Positions 36,349 to 47,701 are shown, counted from the first letter of the stretch. The stretch is DNA of 64,000 nucleotides from Berghia stephanieae (GCA_034508935.3 CM067444.1:80088889-80152888), one strand, 5' to 3'. The notes: generated from the letters alone by a model not told the origin. Made by a program: numbers and translations.

Positions 36349-39300
36349 GGCTTAACTTAAAAATTATCACACACACAGAGGAAGAGTTTGACAAACTGTT
36401 TAGTGGATCCATAATTGATGTCTTTTTTTAGCAGAACAAAACTTTGACCTTAATATTGAGGACTAATTTCCATGATTATACATTAAAGTAAAAGCAATAT
36501 TTGTCAAAGTGATGATGATAATAACAGTACTAATAATAATAATAAATTAACAAATAATGATGATGATAATAAAGATTTTGATAATGCTATGTAACTTTGT
36601 ACAAATGATGGCCCACAATTTAATTTGTCATAGTTAACAATGCCCTTGTCTTCTGATGAATAATACAATACACATAAAATATATATAAATATGAAAAAAA
36701 TACTATTAGAAATTAAAAAAAAAAAACGGAGATTGAAATACATTTTTTGTATTTTACACAACTATATAGCACATTTCCATGAATTCACTTTACTTGATGT
36801 GCTATACGTTCCGCTTTTTCCCCTCAACAGGCTATATCAACCCTTATTCTTATCTTATACAGCATACGTCATCTGTTAGGCATACGTTTTGCTCAAACAC
36901 TTTTATAAAGTCTATTGCATGCTGCCTATGGCCAGGCTCTTATTTACAGAAGTGTATGGACCTCATCCAAGGACACGCAGAGCACGTTTTGTAATTGTTG
37001 TCACCCATTTAGTCTATGATCACCCTCACCATTGCTTGACTTTCTTAATCAATGGTGCTGTAGAGTACCAATATATTTGGACATAGACAGCCACATGTGG
37101 CACTAAGGGGGCTTCTGAATTATTCTTTAGATTTGTGTAAAAAGCTAGTTGCCAGGGTGAAGGTGTTTATCAGATGGATTCGAACTCCAGACATTGTCTA
37201 ACGATCAATCAAAGCCAATATAATACACTATATCACAGAAACTGAAAGGAGAACCTATAAACTATCTTTTATTTGCAGACATAGAATTTATCTTGATATT
37301 CTTATATTATACCTGCTTGGGTAGTGTGCTTAAGATTACAAAATGACGATATTTTAAGTATTTTGAATGGCATTGTTTTGCGTTATATATAGCAATTTTT
37401 TTCTACTACTTTGAGTATTTGAACTTCTGTTCTTTCAATGAAACTTAAAATTTATCCTCGGTAGATTATGCTTCTCTTTTAGACATTTAATTTGATACCA
37501 ATTTTATCAGTGTAGCATAAATAGGGACAAAGTTATCGTGAATCCAATTTCTTTGACGTTGGAGTGTGTTATGTAATGTTATGTAATCTGCTTTTTTTGT
37601 TACGAAGAGGTGTCCAAAAATAATTAATGTCCATTGTTTTTAAGCTCACTACTTTTCTGAAGTTGTCTGCGAAAAAATAAATGAGTGAACTTTAACCTTA
37701 TAAAAGTTATTGACATTTGAGTGCGAAATCAACCGTTTCTTGGTCACAAAGTTCAAGAATAAATTACAAAGGAATATAAGGTGCATTTTTCACCTAGTTA
37801 TTGTTACATAACTTTTTAACTATTTATCCGATTTTCATGAAACTGGTACCATTGGAATTGTCATGCTGAGCTTGATCTTATGAGATAGATTTTGAAAAGA
37901 TCCTGCAATTTTGAAAATTTTATCTAAGTCCCTACTCCCAACAAACCCCCGAAATTATTTTTTAAAACAAGTTTCCCCACTCCCAAAACCCTAAAATTAT
38001 TTGGGTCCCCGAGTTTGCGGTAGTACCCAAGAAAGGTCCAGTCAAGTCTCTAGATGAACTTAAATATATGATATGGGTGGCTGGATCTGTTTGATCTAGT
38101 GGAATGCACTGTGCAATAGTCAAGTGTCTTTTCCGTAAATAAATCGATGGGGCAAGCAATTGCTATTGTTTTGCTTTTTTTTGTCGTTTTTTTTTCTTGT
38201 CTGATTCCAGCCTCTTGGCTATAGACAGGTACCGATTAGATTAGCCATTAAAAAATTGAAGTGCCAGATAGCTCTAGCTTGCGTTAAACTTTAAACAACA
38301 CAATTCCACTTAATCACTTTCGCACTATTTTTTTCCGAAGTGGCAATTCGGACCCGAGTCTGAATTGCTTCCCTTGGCAATTCGGACTCCTGCCACAATG
38401 CGCCTGCGCAATCACAGGAAGTGTCGGAAGTGGAAACTGGGGCGAAAGTGAAGCGTGGTAGGGTGGGGGGAGAAGCTGCTCGTTCTCAGTTGTCAGTGTC
38501 AGTTGTCAGTCGGTAGGAGGGCGAGTGAGCGAGCAAGTCACGTTTTTAGAACTCCCGAAGGTGACTGCCTTCAAAAGCGGTGATCTATTATTCCCCTTTG
38601 TCTTACTTTTTCTTGAGTACTTTTTAATTGTAATTCTAGAACTTTTTGCTATCCAATTTCTCCATTTTTACTGGCGCTGATATGACCTAAATGTGTTGCA
38701 AGCTCCTTAAAAAACAAAACATAGATCTAAATAATCGTGGACTTTGGGAGATTACAATTGTAGAATACATGAATACATGAATGACATATCTCTACATTAT
38801 ATAATGTGCCATTGGCGGCTGCGAAAAAGTGCAATATGACTTTGGGCATTGGGCGTTTTATTTAAAAGGCAGTATAGGTCGGCTTTGACAAAAGGCAGTG
38901 TCTTAATTCTTTTTTAATTAAAAAAATATGCTGTTTTATTTCTAAATATAAAAATAGAGGCGATTCTTGGCAGCAAGCCATGCAATAGAGCCACGCCACT
39001 GGGGTAGGGGCAGAGTACTGTCTAATACTAATATTATTAGATAATACTGGACTAGGTACCTAAATAAAATAAACACTGGTTGAATACGGAAAGAAAATGA
39101 TCAACTGGTAATGGGATTGGTGGGGGGGGGGGGGGGGGGGGGGGTAACCCACAAATGACCAAGGCGCTGGACGCAGGGGAGAATATGGTGATACGAGATC
39201 AAAGAGAAAAAGCCGCCGGCTCTTGGGTTGTGGAAATGATTGTTTGGGCGGGGGGGGGGGGGGGGGGGGGGGGCGGAAGTGTGTGTGTGTGTGTGTGATT

Positions 39301-42300
39301 ATTCTGTTTTTAATGAATTAGAGATACTCATGAGTGTGTGTGTGTTCAGGAAGACCAATACGGTTTCTATCGCTGCAAATGGAATAGTAACTGAGAGTTT
39401 TATTAATGATACTAATGATAAGTTCATCATTCGGGCGCATTGCATTGCAGTATTCCGAATCGAAGAGCCATGGAGTTATTCAGACTCGACCCTGGTTAGC
39501 CACGGAGTTCTATTCAGTTTAGACTCGAGTCCGAATTGCCATTGGAAGCAATTCAGACTCGGGTCCGAATTGCCACGGGAAGCAATTCAGACCCGGGTCC
39601 GAATAGCCTTTTCCATTTTTTTCACAGCATCTGAACGGTTTTATATCATTTTAAAGAGCAGGGATAAATTTTTCTCTTGGCCTTATTCACGGGAGGCCTT
39701 CCGAAAGCTCCTCATGCTAAGGGAAACAACCCAAATATTCCCTCAATAATTCTATGAAAAAATAAAACCTAGTACCTTTAAACTAACCCAGCACCTATAC
39801 TGTGACTTATGACTAACCCTAATAGAAAAAAAAATCCTCCGCCCTTGAGTTAACCCTAAGAGAAAAAAGAACCAAGGACTGCTTTCAATACTTCACAAAA
39901 CAAAATGGTGGCGAAAAACCAAAACAATGGTCATATTAGGAAAGTTTAAACGTTCACTAATCTATCAAGGTTTGTTCTTGAGTTTTTAAAATGCTACTAT
40001 ATATTGACAAATTGAGTGAATAAATGCATGACAAAAGATCCACGGTGAAAATACAGATTGAAAGAAATGCTTGCGCAAGGAGCTTTCGGTAGGCCTCCCT
40101 TATTGTCATCATTACTTTGAAAGCATGTGATAACAAAAGTTAAAATGTGATGAAATTTACGTTATTATAAAACTTTTGTAATTTTTTTCAAAATTGAGAG
40201 TCCAAAACAAAATATTAGACAATTCGTAATGTATCATATCGTTTAAGAGCTAAAAGGTTCTAAAAACCTTTAAATGCTCTGTGTAACTTTTATGCATAGA
40301 TAAAATTTATCAATTATATAAATAGTATTCATTGTCAATTAATTGATAATATTGAGAATTAGATATAAGTGTCATATATGAATATATTCAATATTCGTAG
40401 TATATATCTATGTATGTGCCAGATTTCATAGAAATTGACAAACAGTTTTCTTTCCATGCTAAAGTCCCATTTAAACCTCTAGTCAGTTTATTGAGAGACT
40501 GTCCCGTTGGGGATTTCCTAGTCACAGATTTTTAGCTTTTTGTAATGGTATAATTCGAGCAGTAAACTCAGCATAATTGCATCCACAAGTTACGACTGCA
40601 TACAACTATCATATTAAATGGTTTTGAGAGGCTTATGTATCAGACTACCTAAGCTATAGATTAGGAACTGGGAAAAACTTCAAAGTTCGTAGTCCTAACG
40701 GGGATGAAGGATTACTTACCCTCTTGATAAACATTAGTCTATTTCACAGTATTTTCAAATTTACATCCACTCTAATAAACTTGTGGCTAAAAGTTTCCTG
40801 TTTTTATGGTCGTTATCAGTGGAACAGTTGACAACTAAGCCTTAAACCTTACTGGTAGTACAATGCAAAGCCAGGAAAATTTATAAAAGGGTTATTAAGT
40901 CTCTAAAAGCCCGTACTGGCTTCTAGACTCTGAGACAAGAAGCACTTACGAATTTGATCTATCAATCAGTCAAAGGTTGTCCAGTCACACGAGGATATGA
41001 TTTTATTTTGGATTTTGCTATTTAGACTGACTGGATAGGGGACAGACAAGCTTGCAAGCACCCAAAAAAATCTTCAAAACTTTTATCTTGGATTGAAAAC
41101 AAGTATTTAAATCTTTTGTTGAATTAAAAGATGCCATCAAATGAGGATTTCTAGCCTCAGAGTCAAGAAATATGTATGTGATTGCAGCCACTTCCACTCC
41201 TGTCATTGAGAAGGGTTGAAATATCCTGAGAGTTGAAATTCATTGAATATATGTATTGCTTGACTTTTATCATGCTCTCAGTTTGCAGTAATTTGTGATC
41301 ATCTGTGAAATTGGCTGACAAACTTTTCTGAATTTGTGTTATTGTGAAGGGTAGCTGAATATTATTAAATACATTAATATTGCTTGACGTAGATAAATGT
41401 CTCGCTTTGGTGCTTGTCGTCTGTGGGTCCAGAGACCAGTAAGGACTTCTTGACTCAGAATCTAGAAACATGTGAATGCTTGGAGCCACTTCCTGATGTT
41501 TTTGCTTTGAGTGTTATGATGAAAACTGAAATTAAGTGACTTAAATCTCTTAGTTTACTCATTATCATATCACATTTATCTAGATTTTTTTTAACAATCA
41601 GAGTTACAAATCTGTAAACCTTACTTCTATTGTAATATATCATGTTTTATTTATTATTGCTCTCTGTTCGGTAAGAGTTTGGTCCAAAGTGCCAATTTTT
41701 ATACATTAATTACATTTAGATCAAGTCTACCAATTAATGTTTTTAATATGAAATATTAATTCTTTAAAAGTAGTGCCAGATATATCAATTTTGACTATTA
41801 AAGATTTTATACCACTTTCAGCCAAATCCAATGCAGCAAGGCGATGGTGGACAGTCATCTAATTCGAAGGAGACAGATGGAGGTGTTCCTTATGTTGTTA
41901 TAAAACCCGAACCAGGTACAAATATTAACAATGAATGTCTCTCATTGATGGTTAAAATAATATCAGTCATTGAGCAAGACAAAAAGCGATGTCATTGTAC
42001 AAATTTGACATTTCGTCATTGTTATTCCTTTATGTCCGTAGAATGTTATAATGTTCACTTCAACATGATATTATTTGTCAAGACTATGATTTCTGTTGAG
42101 GAAGACACTTTCTCCTCATGACTTTTTCCCCCTCTTAAATTTACACATTTAAGAATGGCTGCTCAATAAGTGGAATCATATTATAGAGGTATGTCATACA
42201 TTCTGACTGTGATACACATGTGTCAATCCCTTTTGTGTTTCACAAAGCTGGAAAAATCAATGAATGAGCCATGCAAAAGTTAAACATAAATTCATTAATG

Positions 42301-45300
42301 ATATTTAGAAAGAACCGATGGGAAAATATATAGAATTTGTATCCCAGTCCCTTAACAAATTCTTGTTCTTAAGCTACCACATCAGAAAAAATAACATTTT
42401 ATTCATTCTATATTTTTGAGTTTTAGAGTCTAACATATTTTTACTCTTCTTTTAGGGATGTGTATGAAAACAAGAACTGACGGTGGAGAAAAAGTTTTTA
42501 TAAATTTTGTCAATCTGATCATGTAAGTTCTACATAATCCTTTTGCACTAAGTTTTATTAACAAACTGCTGGGACTGCAACCTCAAGTAGCTTAGACAAG
42601 AAAAAAAAGTATATGAAGTAAAGCTCACTCATTCTGTCAATAATAGTCAACAGTGAATGAAATAGAAGAATCTCTTGATGAGATACAAACATGAATTCAA
42701 TGAATCTATGAGGAATTCTTTCAGTTGTGTTGTCAAAAGTTACATTTCATTTCACTTTGAGGACAAACAATTTAATGTAGAATTTTTTATTTTGTTTCTT
42801 TAGCCAAGCATGAACATTGATTGAGCTTATCAGACTGTGACTATATTTCACGTTTTTTTGTTTTTTTTTTTTTTTAAAATTTAATTTCATTAAAGTTTCT
42901 CTTTTGTCCCAATATTACCTCACTCTAGGTACCAGAACCTAAAGATCTCACAGACGATGAACTTTTGAAGGTGTTGGAATCAGAGGATCCCACACAGTTT
43001 CAGAATTCCAATGAGCATTGGAGAACCTCATGCTGAGATTGATAAAAGTATGTTGGTTACACTGATGTTTTTGTCAGAATTAAGTTTCACACTCTGGTTT
43101 ATTAATATAAATTTAAAGAAACCAACCACATGTGTCTATCTTTTTATTTTTTTATCCTTATAGTATTTATTAGTGCGGCTTTGTCATCAGGTGGAATGAC
43201 ACTCGCCTTCAAACTGGTAGGTTCGTGGTTCGAGTCTCAGTCTGGCAGCACCAATTTTAGTAATTGGAAAGGGCTCTTTACACACATTTTCTCACAGCAA
43301 TCAGGTGTAAAACAGTACCTGGTCGGTAACTGTATTGTCTTTGTGGAAAAAATTCTAGTAACAAGATATAAACATCATTTCTCCATTCTATATTAGGAGT
43401 TGTCTTTGGACTGAGACCCCTTTGAGGACATTTTGATGGGGGGGGGGGGGGGGAAGGGGTTCCCGATAGCTCAGTTGCTTCACAATCTAAGGGGCCAAGA
43501 TTGATCCCGTGTGCAGTCAAGATTTTTCTGATAAACACCCCCCCCCCCCCCCCATCCTGGTTCACCCAACAGTGATTGGGTGGCTGGGCCTGTTAGATTT
43601 GGCGTAAAGTACCTTTTTAATGGACTAGTGTCCTTTTCAAAGGGTAGCAAGCAATTGCTATTGTCTGTTTCAAGCTATAGAAATTGGGATAAACTCCTGC
43701 TCTGAAGAAAGTGCTTATAAAAACAATTTTTTTTTACATGAAAACAATTTTCACGTCATTCATATTGTCACTACATAAGACATTTGATTGCTCTAGATCC
43801 AATCGTTCAATATCTGTCAAAGTGCACACGGTACCCGCCAGGGAGTTTCAAATACTACAGCTATCTCCTTCAATTTCTAATTGTTTTTGTCTAGCATATA
43901 AGAATAAAGAATATTGAAACTTAAAAGTATTTAACACTTTTATAGGACAATTGTTTGTAATAAGGTTTATAGCTTACTTCCATCTTTTTCCATCCATTTT
44001 CATCTTTTCATTTGTATTTTTTTTTTTAATCTCAGGCTCCAGGCTGCCTTTTCCACACAAATCATATTTGATAAAGACGAAGGGAAAAGAGTCGATCCCT
44101 GTCAATTTCTTATTCGCATTTTCAGTTCAATGTTTGTCATATGAAGACATGTCTGATTTGATTTCTTTTGTCTGACTTTTTGATAACTTTTTATATCTCC
44201 TGGCAGGTGGATCAGGATGCACAGCCTATGATGTGATCATTCATCCAAGATTTATGAACAAGATAAAAAACAATGAATTATTTAGAACATTCTTTCTCAC
44301 AATCATGTGTGAAGGAATTGAAACCAAATATGACATTTTGTTGAAGAGAGGTATGGACTAAAACAGCAGTATTTGATGTAGGTGGTAAATTGTAAATGAC
44401 AGAGAATTCCACTTTGAAGTCACAAAGAACGAAATTTAATAAAAATTGAAACAATATTTTTAAAAGTTACTTACAACCTAGTTATTGTTTCTTGACAGTT
44501 CAGTAAAAAAATTTATGATAGCCACACCAAAAATATAAATGTTCAATAACAGTAATACGCAGTCAGTTGAAGAAGTAGAAAATAACATAATTGTGTTATT
44601 TTTATTTCATATTCATATTTAATCATTGAACTGTAGCTCAGCGAAAGTAATTGTCTTTTAAAACTTCAATGATGGTTGAGCATGAAATAATCAAAGCTAG
44701 TGGGGACAATGTCAGTTCTAATCACAGGTTAATTGACAGTTTCATCCTTTCTTTTCCAGATTGGGTATTCCTTAAAAATCGTAGAAGTATTGGAAAGCTT
44801 ATAGAACAACATGTCCGGACCAAGTCTAAACCACTGATCATGGATATGAGCGGGTAATCAATAGCTTTTTACTCTTTGTTCCATTAATTGATTTCCTTGC
44901 ACTGTAGTTATTTGATGTAAATGTTGCTGCTCGACGCTCGAAGAAATAACTATTAATGTGAAATTGAATGTAAGCTTCAATTTAATTACAAAAAGCTTAC
45001 ATTCAATTTCACATTATTAATTATATTTGTACTTATTTGAAGAGATCATGTTCTTCACAAGATCATTTTATCGTGTAAGTGTTAAGCTGGGCTTAGATGT
45101 GATGTTTATGTTTTTGTTGCCACAGGGTCCCTGGTCCTGCTAATCTGTTCAGCTAGAATGTTAGGCTAGGCCTCTCTTAATCTGGTGAAAGTAAAGGTGA
45201 TGTTGAAAAGAATTGGTCATTTTATGGTATTATACTGTTAGAAGAAAAAAAAAAATCCCAAATTTTCTTATTTATTTCTTTATAAAGCTCTATGATCACG

Positions 45301-47561
45301 TTTAGTGCATATTGTGATATATAAAAGCTCAAGGTTATTATTATTATTTTTTTAATATATATTTTTTTGTATGTATAATCTTTTCAGGGATGATGAGTTA
45401 GGCGACCAGATTCCCATTCAACAACCTCCCAAGAGAAACTTAATTGAAGAAGTGAAGCAGCATGAGGAAGAGCTCATCAATAAGTAATTAGAATTATCGC
45501 TGATCATTTCCAAATTTTAACAAATTTTGAATTGATCTTTCATTATTAAATAATATCAAAGAGTATGAATTTGATTGATGTTACATTTATATGATGTTCA
45601 TTTATACTTTTTATCTATATATTTCCAGAGGCCTTGGAAAATTTTCAAATAATAATTGAGATAAAGCTAGCAAATAGAAATGAAATACAGATTGTAAATC
45701 TGATAAACACACACATTGCTTATATTCTATACTTACTCAAACAAAATGTTCATTTTTCCTAGATAATCTGTCAGCTTAATTAAAACATTTCATTAAATTT
45801 ATGAAAGTATAAGATTAATTAAAGTCACCGGTTTATTTGATATTTTTTTAACAGCAAAAGTGATTTATGCTATTTAATACTGATTTATGTCTTGAATTAT
45901 AAATATTATTTCTTTTACCCCCCCCCCCCCCCCCCCCCCCCCTGATTTTCCCATATATTTAATGTCCTGTTAGTTACATTAAAATGCCTTGAACTTGAGG
46001 CTTAGAAAAAAGGCTCTATATAAATCTGCTACCGGTCCTAACATTACCATTGTATAATTTAATTTTTATGTCTGTAATTTTCTTCTTTTTAAAACAGGGC
46101 ACCTGAGCCTAATTTTACAATAGTTCAAGAACCATCTGAAGGACATCCGGAGTTTTTGGTTGCAGAAATTCACCTCCCAAATATTGTAAGAACTTATTGA
46201 TGCTTCTTTAATTACTGTGGTTGGATCGATATTTTCAATTAACAATCACAAATGTCACAGATAATGCCATTCTTTGGCTCCATAATTGGTTAGATTTTTT
46301 ATGATTTTGGTAGGATTTTTTGAGGTAAGACATTGGTGTGCACCTTGGTTATATGTGATCTGACTTGGTCAATATTAACCACTTTTATGGTCAGGTCTCA
46401 CAATGTCAATTAAAACATGATTAAGACATTGGTAAATACATCATATATGTTTTAACCTGAACATCCTCCTCATGATATATTAAATCGCATCTTGGCTTTT
46501 GATTAAGTGTAGAAAAATAACAAGATGCGTTATATTCCTCCTCAGAAAACAGCTGAATCTCTTACCTTGGATGTTGGAGAGGACCGTCTTGTTTTGACCA
46601 CTAGGTCACATATTTATCACCTCGATATCTTTCTGCCTTTCAACCTAAAAAACGACGAATGTGGTTCTCAGTTTGATAGGATTTCAAAGGTAAAAGTGGG
46701 ACAATTGATGCTTACAACTTTTTGCAGTAGATTTTAGGGGAAGAATCGTGAGTTCAGATTTTTTTAAATAAAAAGATTCTGGTAAATAATAGTCTGAAGT
46801 AGGGATCTGCTTTTGGAACTTTTTAAATGCCCATATTTCTAACTTTGATTTGTGGGAATAAATAGGATTTAGTGGGTGTGTGGAAGAGAAAATGAAGATT
46901 ATAGGAAGGATTCTGAGGGCAAAGCTAAATAAAAAGAGTAGGAGAAATAAAAAAGAATGTAATGTAAGTTATTTATAGTTTATAAACAAGTGTAACAGCA
47001 CATGCAACAAGTTTTCAAACAAGAAGTTTAATGGCAATTGCAACAATTTGCAAATTAGTCTAAAACAATTGCAACAGGTTTGCAAACAAGAAATCTAATT
47101 ATGTTTACAAGTTTGCAAAGAAGCACCATGTCCTGTGACATATTACAACAATAATCGCGTGGGCTTGTTATTATTAAGTGTGACATTGTTTTACAGTGAT
47201 TCGTCATCTTTCATTATAAATGATATGTAGGAGGCAATCCAGAATAAAGGGCAACTTTTTTGGTTGTGTATGAGTAACATCCCTTGTTCATCTCCTGATT
47301 TTCGGTCACTCTGCTTAAATTTCAATATAAAGCTTTTTAATCAGGCCTACTTAATACAAACGGTGCGAGGAACTACAAAGTTTTGACCTACCTTCATTGT
47401 CATTTTAAAATGAATAGATCTTGTTATAGAAAGTTAAGTGCCAGAGGTCATTTATGTTTGAAAAGGTTTTAAGGATAATTACAAATGTAATTGATGAAAT
47501 ACATAATCTTATTTTTTTTCAGGTACTCACAGTAACGATGCCAGTCCAGCCATTATCATGA
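34996..47561 (+). CDS. PIH1D1: PIH1 domain-containing protein 1 (R2TP subunit), ten coding exons
   Basis: PIH1D1 is the adaptor subunit of the R2TP complex (RUVBL1, RUVBL2, RPAP3, PIH1D1). With HSP90 it helps assemble PIKKs, RNA polymerases and box C/D snoRNPs, in cytoplasm and nucleus. Exons: 34996-35076, 41822-41915, 42456-42522, 42929-43047, 44207-44350, 44760-44853, 45388-45483, 46098-46185, 46546-46689, 47523-47561, all with GT..AG introns and about 321 codons (human 290). Against remembered human PIH1D1, VVIKPEPGMCMKT, EKVFINF, RIPMSIGEPHAEID, GCTAYDV, LVAEIHLP, LTLDVGEDRLVL and IYHLDIFLPF align in order, covering the PIH-N domain and the C-terminal CS-like domain that binds RPAP3. Lysines matching human phosphoserine-binding Lys57 and Lys64 are present (CMKT, EKVF). 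Oddity: exon 3 lacks one T and exon 4 has one extra T relative to the conserved frame. Splice phases fit only if both are corrected, so sequencing error or allelic damage is possible. Orthology is secure; integrity is not. Confidence 0.93.
35187..38027. mobile_element. Non-autonomous DNA transposon candidate, about 2.84 kb, TIRs of about 46 bp
   Basis: The left end reads TACCGTAAACTCGGGGACCC followed by AAATAATTTTGGGGTTTGGG near 35187-35235. The right end at about 37968-38023 is its inverse (GGGTCCCCGAGTTTGCGGTA on the plus strand). Both ends are flanked by TA, compatible with a TA target-site duplication. The interior has no transposase-like ORF and holds two CT microsatellites (35842-35917, 36258-36346) and AT-rich DNA. 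It lies in PIH1D1 intron 1. Superfamily not assigned. Confidence 0.65.
35842..36350. repeat. Pyrimidine-rich region with two (CT)n blocks
   Basis: CT blocks at 35842-35917 and 36258-36346 are joined by about 340 bp of C/T-rich sequence containing a direct repeat around TCCAGTCCTCCTC at 35963 and 36000. All lies inside the 2.84-kb TIR element. Confidence 0.9.
38068..38178 (+). mobile_element. Family B SINE tail fragment
   Basis: GGGTGGCTGGATCTGTTTGA and GGGGCAAGCAATTGCTATTG match the family B tail. It abuts the right end of the 2.84-kb TIR element in PIH1D1 intron 1. Confidence 0.6.
38545..38722 (+). mobile_element. Family C repeat copy in PIH1D1 intron 1
   Basis: CCCCTTTGTCTTACTTTTTC, TTAATTGTAATTCTAGAACT and ACTGGCGCTGATATGACCTA, then TGTGTTGCAAGCTCC and an A/C tail. 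Confidence 0.7.
39119..39300. repeat. Two poly(G) tracts and a short (GT)n
   Basis: G runs of more than 20 at about 39120-39144 and 39248-39273, the second followed by GTGTGT. Strong G-quadruplex potential. Confidence 0.9.
40911..41500. repeat. Diverged direct duplication in PIH1D1 intron 1
   Basis: A stretch resembling ctcagagtcaagaaatatg and gcagccacttcc at 41150-41200 recurs in the same orientation at 41450-41500, about 300 bp away. A weaker third copy may begin near 40911. No coding role is visible. Confidence 0.4.
41822..41915 (+). CDS. PIH1D1: PIH1D1 exon 2
   Basis: The acceptor ends tttcag and the donor is gtacaa (phase 1). The exon encodes a Gln/Ser/Gly-rich linker and then VPYVVIKPEPG, which matches the human IQPQPG entry into the PIH-N domain. 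Confidence 0.9.
42456..42522 (+). CDS. PIH1D1: PIH1D1 exon 3, one-base frame break
   Basis: Encodes GMCMKTRTDGGEKVFINF in frame. A T4 run near 42505-42508 then reads one base short of the expected FINFCQSDH. The donor is gtaagtt at 42523. With one more T the exon would end in phase 0, which the next exon requires. Confidence 0.85.
42929..43047 (+). CDS. PIH1D1: PIH1D1 exon 4, one-base frame break
   Basis: Encodes VPEPKDLTDDELLKVLE and then DPTQF. A TTT run reads one base long, and after it the alternative frame gives RIPMSIGEPHAEIDK, the most conserved motif of PIH-N. The observed 119 nt would be 118 nt without the extra T, which restores the phase 1 needed by exon 5. Donor gtatgt. Confidence 0.87.
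43174..43440 (+). mobile_element. Family A SINE in PIH1D1 intron 4
   Basis: GTGCGGCTTTGTCATCAGGT head with B box GGTTCGTGGTTCGAGTCTC, body AAAGGGCTCTTTACACACAT and GGTGTAAAACAGTACCTGGT. The tail is diverged and runs into a G tract. Confidence 0.75.
43458..43667 (+). mobile_element. tRNA-like SINE, family B, in PIH1D1 intron 4
   Basis: CCCGATAGCTCAGTTGCTTC head, GATTGATCCCGTGTGCAGTC, a C run of about 17 at 43537, then GATTGGGTGGCTGGGCCTGT, TAGATTTGGCGTAAAGTACC and GCAAGCAATTGCTATTGTCT. It sits immediately after the family A copy, separated by a G tract. Confidence 0.78.
44207..44350 (+). CDS. PIH1D1: PIH1D1 exon 5
   Basis: Acceptor cctggcag, donor gtatgg. Encodes GGSGCTAYDVIIHPRF and LTIMCEGIETKYDILLK, matching human GQGCTAYDV and TIAREGLEDKYNLQL. 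The frame is intact. Confidence 0.93.
44760..44853 (+). CDS. PIH1D1: PIH1D1 exon 6
   Basis: Acceptor cttttccag, donor gtaatc. Encodes DWVFLKNRRSIGKL and onward to MDMSG, aligning with human EWRMMKNRPFMGSI at the end of PIH-N. Confidence 0.93.
44955..45015. repeat. Perfect 23-bp inverted repeat (hairpin) in PIH1D1 intron 6
   Basis: Arms 44955-44977 and 44993-45015 are exact reverse complements with a 15-nt A/T spacer. The intronic transcript would fold into a stable hairpin. It could be a MITE relic or a microRNA-like stem, but no mature sequence can be inferred. Confidence 0.7.
45284..45336 (+). mobile_element. Family A SINE tail in PIH1D1 intron 6
   Basis: AAAGCTCTATGATCACGTTT and AGTGCATATTGTGATATATA, then AAAGCTCAAG and an ATT run: family A tail only. 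Confidence 0.6.
45388..45483 (+). CDS. PIH1D1: PIH1D1 exon 7
   Basis: Acceptor cttttcag, donor gtaatt. Encodes DDELGDQIPIQQPPKRNL and then EEVKQHEEELINK, an acidic, poorly conserved linker between PIH-N and the CS-like domain. The phase is consistent on both sides. Confidence 0.85.
45975..46030 (+). mobile_element. LINE 3' tail remnant in PIH1D1 intron 7
   Basis: TGCCTTGAACTTGAGGCTTA followed by GGCTCTATATAAATCTGC matches the CR1/L2-like tail pattern, directly after a poly(C) run. Confidence 0.45.
46098..46185 (+). CDS. PIH1D1: PIH1D1 exon 8
   Basis: Acceptor taaaacag, donor gtaaga. Encodes APEPNFTIVQEP and EFLVAEIHLPNI, matching human PDLLLAEVDLPKL, the start of the C-terminal CS-like fold. 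Ends in phase 0. Confidence 0.92.
46546..46689 (+). CDS. PIH1D1: PIH1D1 exon 9
   Basis: Acceptor ttcctcctcag, donor gtaaaa. Encodes KTAESLTLDVGEDRLVL, then SHIYHLDIFLPFNL, aligning with human LGLSLEIGENRLVM and LYHLDAYIPLQI. Exactly 48 codons. Confidence 0.94.
47523..47561 (+). CDS. PIH1D1: PIH1D1 exon 10 with stop
   Basis: Acceptor tttttttcag. Encodes VLTVTMPVQPLS and then TGA, matching the human C-terminus QLMVAMPLLPVPS. A 3'UTR of about 140 bp follows. Confidence 0.92.
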   Translation, partial: VLTVTMPVQPLS

Positions 47562-47695
47562 GGAGAACCAAAATTCATCATTTTCACATTCTTTTAGTAT
47601 TATCATTAGACTCGATTACTGTGATAATTTCATATTTTTTTCCCCATACATTCACATAATATCATTCATGAATATTTGTATCGAAATGATATCGA

Positions 47696-47701
47696 AATAA
47701 A
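47696..47701 (+). terminator. PIH1D1 polyadenylation signal AATAAA
   Basis: A canonical AATAAA lies about 135 bp after the PIH1D1 stop codon and is followed within 20-30 bp by T-rich sequence. It is the first canonical signal after the terminal exon. Confidence 0.7.

Larger units (their letters stand above)
38343..39607. repeat. Inverted repeat pair of near-palindromic units, possible TIR element
   Basis: The motif AATTCGGACCCGAGTCTGAA with GCTTCCC occurs at 38343-38395. In the opposite orientation, about three tandem units of some 34 bp occur at 39470-39605. Each unit is itself close to palindromic. The 1.1 kb between contains a family C SINE and poly(G) tracts. This could be a second small TIR element in PIH1D1 intron 1 or two separate insertions. 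Confidence 0.5.
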
